Shown piece by piece: positions 31,763 through 34,683 of a stretch of 34,683 nucleotides of DNA. The stretch's first letter is position 1; the number at the start of each line of letters is the position of its first letter. The position numbers were made by a program, and so were the translations under genes. The notes under the pieces were generated by a model, which was not told where the DNA came from, ran no database searches, and was given only the letters and a program-made list of their open reading frames with translations. Origin of the DNA: Planctomyces sp. SH-PL62 (GTDB lineage: Bacteria > Planctomycetota > Planctomycetia > Planctomycetales > Planctomycetaceae); assembly GCA_945905295.1 (NCBI GenBank), contig CAMDPX010000056.1:1-34683 (forward strand). The letters are read 5' to 3'.

Positions 31763-34683
31763 GTGTCGGGCCAGCGATTTCCTGACCGCCTGCGATGGTT
31801 CGCAATGTGGTGCGCACTCGGATTGTGCGTGCTCGGTCTGATGCTGCGCGCCGAGTTGAGCGCAGAGAACGGAGTGTCGGAGGTCGTCAACGACGATCCC
31901 ATTGCGATCGCGGCCGACTATGCGACCGAAGGCAAGACCGAGGATGGTCAGCGAGTTCTCATTCTGCGCGGTCACTGCCGCTTGCAGCAGGGCGGCACGT
32001 TGATGACCGCGCGGCAAATGGTCATCTGGCAGACGAGCCCCGTTGGGGCCGAGAAGCTCGCGTTGTATCTCGAAGACGATGTGCGCGTTGAACAGGTCGG
32101 GCAATCGGATCAGCAGCCCAGCGCGTTCGTGCAGTTGAGTACTCGTGTCGGCGGGGTTGTCTCGCAGTTTCGATTCTCGTCCCCCAGCAGCAAGATCGAC
32201 GAGGATGCGCTGTATCAGCGCGGGATCTCGCGGCGGCGCGACGCACAGCGAGCCACTCTGACTCAGACGCAATTCGTCGTCCCGTCTCAAGAGTCGACGC
32301 AGCCGAGCCTGCGCGCGCCAGCTTCGCGCGACGGCATGCGGCGCATTCGAGTTTCGCCCCGCACCTCGGCCACCTTTCAATGGGGTTCGGAGAAGTCCGA
32401 CAACTTGCCCCCCGAGCAGATCACCATTCTGACGGGGGGGGTGAGGCTCGTGATGGAAGGGGACGATCAACTCGACATCATCGACCTCTCCGCCGACCGC
32501 GTCGTGATTTGGACCGATGCCAGCGAGTCCGGCCAGTTCAACTTTGAGACGTCGCAATCCAAGGACGCGAAGTACCAAGTCTATCTGGAAGGCAACATCG
32601 TCGCGCGCCAGGGTGTCAGCGTGATGCGCGCCGAGCGTGCCTACTACGACGCGCGGGAAGAGCGTGGGCTGTTGCTCGATGCCGAACTGTCGTTCAAGCC
32701 GCCGGAACTGAATGGCCAACGCGTTCGCGTCCATGCGGAAAGGCTGCGACAGAATGCGAAGAACGAATTCCATGCCTCGAACGCCTGGACCTCCAGCAGT
32801 CAGTTCGGACGGCCGGGCTTTCGCATTCAGAGCAGCGATATCTTCGTCGAACCATACTACGCCGAACCGCTCGACCTGCCCCTTCTTGGCGGCGGATTTG
32901 ATTCCCAGCGCTTCGATCCGGTGACCGGCGCGCCGATCTATCGCGAAGTCCCTTACATCACCGCGCTGAACAACACGCTGCTGGTCGATGCGCCGTTCGT
33001 GAACGATGTCCCGCTGGGTTACGTCCCCTTCATCGCCGGACCGGCGGACGTGCCGAACATTCCGATCAAACGCGCGCAGTTCAATTCCGATCGCGTCTTC
33101 GGTTTGCAATTTCGCACGTCGTGGGATCTGTTTGCGTTGCTCGGTACCGAACGGCCGACGGGCACGATGCTAAATCTGGATGCGAACTATTTCTCACGGC
33201 GTGGTCCCAGCATCGGTCTCAACGGGGGCTATGCGGTGAACGACTTGTTCGGTTGGCCGGGGACGTCAATCGGCGAAGGGATTGCCAACTACATCCACGA
33301 CAGCAGCAACGACAACCTGGGGTTCGACCGCCGCAGCCTGGATGTGCCTGAGAACAATCGCGGTCGCCTGACATGGCGACATCGCCAGGAACTGCCCGAC
33401 GGGTTCCTGCTGCGCGGCGAGTTCGGATATCTCGGTGACCGCAACTACCTCGAACAGTATTACGAGAGCGAGTTTGACACGGGCAAAGACATCGAGACGC
33501 TGGTGGCCTTGCAGCAACAGCTCGACAACTGGCAGTGGAACGTGCTCGTTCGGCCGCAGCTCTTTGAGTTCGAGAACAACACTCAATGGCTGCCGCGCGG
33601 CGACTTCACGTTCCTCGGCGAGCCGCTGTTGGGAGGCTGGCTGTCGTGGTCCAGCCATTCGATGGGGGGTTACGCACAGCTTCATGCCGCCGACGCGCCG
33701 TTCGATCCCGTCGCCGATCGCTTTAACGCGCTGCCGTATTATTCAAACTTGAACGGCGGCTTGGCGATGACGCGGCATGAGTTGTCAGCCCCGCTCGACT
33801 TCGGGCCGTTCAACTTGGTGCCCTATGCCTGGGGCGAAGCCGCCGGCTGGAGCGACAGTTCGTCTGGTGACAGCATCAGCCGGCTGGTCGGCAGCGTGGG
33901 GGTTCGCGGCAGCATTCAGTTCGCGAAGTACATGCCTGAAGTGCAGAACCGAATCCTGGGACTCAACGGCCTGGCTCACAAGATGGTCTTTGATGTCGAC
34001 TGGTCGCTGACCGAATCGAATCGCGCACTGTCCACGATCCCGCAGTGGAACGAGTTCGATGACAACTCTCAGGAACGCTTTCGTCAACGACTGCTGTTCA
34101 ACACGTTTGGCGGCACGCTGCCGGCTCAGTTTGATCCGCGTGGCTTCGCCGTCCGTTCGGGAGCCGGCAGTAGCGTGACGGCTCCGTGGCATGAACTGGT
34201 CGATGACCTGCACGTCATTCGTTTGGGTTGGCGGCATCGCCTGCAAACGAAAGTCGGCCCGCTGGAGCGGCTGCGCACGAAAGATTGGATGACGCTCGAC
34301 CTGGAGATGTCGCTTTTCCCAAATACGAGCCGCGACAATTTCGGCGAGACGGCCGGGCTGCTCGGCGGACGCTACGCTTGGAATGTCGGCGAACGGACCT
34401 CGCTGTTGGCGAACGCCAATTACGACGTCTTCAATGGCGGAATGCAGTTGTGGAACTTCGGAGTGCTCAGCCAACGTGGCACGCGCGGCAGCTTGTACGC
34501 CGGAGTGCGGCAGGTGAAGGGCTTAGGCTTTGAGAGCCAAATCCTTACGGCTTCGGCCAGCTACGCCATGAGCGACAAGTGGATTGGAACTGTTGGTACC
34601 GCGTATGACCTCGCCGAGCATCGCAATCGCGGCCAGTCGTTCACGCTGACCCGTGTCGGAGCCGACTTCTTGTTCCACTTCGG
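31763..34683 (+). CDS. LptD/OstA-like outer-membrane protein (partial, runs off the right edge)
   Basis: Open from a GTG at 31763 to the window end, 973 codons in view. The GTG is chosen because GGGAG (31753-31757) lies 5 nt upstream and it gives a full signal peptide: MSGQRFPDRLRWFAMWCALG, then a hydrophobic core to AELSA. An internal ATG at 31805 is the alternative. Residues about 44-110 (DDPIAIAADYATEG, RVLILRGHCRLQQG, MTARQMVIW), about 220-250 (ITILTGGVRLVMEGDDQLDI) and about 270-310 (YQVYLEGNIVARQGVSVMRA, ERAYYDAREERGLLLDAEL) resemble the OstA/LptA-like repeats of the LptD N-terminal domain. The rest has alternating aromatic/polar strands ending ADFLFHFG, as in an outer-membrane beta-barrel. 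LptD inserts lipopolysaccharide into the outer membrane; whether this divergent member does so is unknown. Confidence 0.75.
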   Translation, partial: MSGQRFPDRLRWFAMWCALGLCVLGLMLRAELSAENGVSEVVNDDPIAIAADYATEGKTEDGQRVLILRGHCRLQQGGTLMTARQMVIWQTSPVGAEKLALYLEDDVRVEQVGQSDQQPSAFVQLSTRVGGVVSQFRFSSPSSKIDEDALYQRGISRRRDAQRATLTQTQFVVPSQESTQPSLRAPASRDGMRRIRVSPRTSATFQWGSEKSDNLPPEQITILTGGVRLVMEGDDQLDIIDLSADRVVIWTDASESGQFNFETSQSKDAKYQVYLEGNIVARQGVSVMRAERAYYDAREERGLLLDAELSFKPPELNGQRVRVHAERLRQNAKNEFHASNAWTSSSQFGRPGFRIQSSDIFVEPYYAEPLDLPLLGGGFDSQRFDPVTGAPIYREVPYITALNNTLLVDAPFVNDVPLGYVPFIAGPADVPNIPIKRAQFNSDRVFGLQFRTSWDLFALLGTERPTGTMLNLDANYFSRRGPSIGLNGGYAVNDLFGWPGTSIGEGIANYIHDSSNDNLGFDRRSLDVPENNRGRLTWRHRQELPDGFLLRGEFGYLGDRNYLEQYYESEFDTGKDIETLVALQQQLDNWQWNVLVRPQLFEFENNTQWLPRGDFTFLGEPLLGGWLSWSSHSMGGYAQLHAADAPFDPVADRFNALPYYSNLNGGLAMTRHELSAPLDFGPFNLVPYAWGEAAGWSDSSSGDSISRLVGSVGVRGSIQFAKYMPEVQNRILGLNGLAHKMVFDVDWSLTESNRALSTIPQWNEFDDNSQERFRQRLLFNTFGGTLPAQFDPRGFAVRSGAGSSVTAPWHELVDDLHVIRLGWRHRLQTKVGPLERLRTKDWMTLDLEMSLFPNTSRDNFGETAGLLGGRYAWNVGERTSLLANANYDVFNGGMQLWNFGVLSQRGTRGSLYAGVRQVKGLGFESQILTASASYAMSDKWIGTVGTAYDLAEHRNRGQSFTLTRVGADFLFHF

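Noticed and set aside
31655-33109. 484-codon antisense open frame opposite the LptD-like gene
   Set aside because: The plus-strand frame has a signal peptide, ribosome binding site and OstA-type segments, while the antisense product has no recognisable motif.

Overview
The window looks like a piece of a planctomycete chromosome. This is an inference from content: a very large secreted mosaic protein whose N-terminus carries an LEPR-xLL-like motif (LEHLEPKVVL) and whose C-terminus has the 'IMAEWTRTD...DWFF...DVLD' tail, a secreted WD40 protein, an LptD/OstA-like outer-membrane gene, and several GC-rich palindromic intergenic elements. No rRNA, tRNA or CRISPR array was seen.

Layout. (1) 1-178: 3' end of an unidentified gene, perhaps a sensor kinase, overlapping by 1 nt the start of a secreted WD40 gene (178-2490, +). 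(2) 2515-2590: a strong GC-rich palindrome between the WD40 gene and a convergent UbiA-family prenyltransferase (2593-3456, -). (3) 3457-8293: a decayed signalling and mobile-element region. It holds one intact NarL-type response regulator (4027-4680, +), a remnant of five 276-bp HAMP repeats ended by an in-frame nonsense codon and fused to a truncated receiver domain (4883-6534, +), a PAS/HisKA kinase fragment without an ATPase domain (6662-7516, +), and a Y1/RAYT-type transposase bounded by a perfect 17-bp inverted repeat (7555-8293). (4) 8548-31531, +: one gene of about 23 kb, broken only by an extra T in a T8 run at 9952-9959. Read through, it would encode about 7,660 residues: LamG, GEVED, VCBS/FG-GAP, Ig-like, TolB/PD40-like propeller, RTX, SdrD-B-like, a cyclophilin domain, Calx-beta, and a 22-unit higher-order repeat. 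(5) 31763 to the right edge, +: an outer-membrane LptD/OstA-like protein, cut by the window end.

How it fits together. The giant protein has the architecture of an extracellular, calcium-binding adhesin or surface-layer-like protein. The downstream LptD-like gene acts at the outer membrane, but nothing in the sequence links the two functionally. The signalling region looks like a graveyard of two-component genes next to repeats and a transposase, which probably drove the rearrangements. The most unusual features are the T8 frame switch, the 954-bp higher-order repeat, the cyclophilin domain inside the giant protein, and the HAMP-receiver fusion pseudogene.
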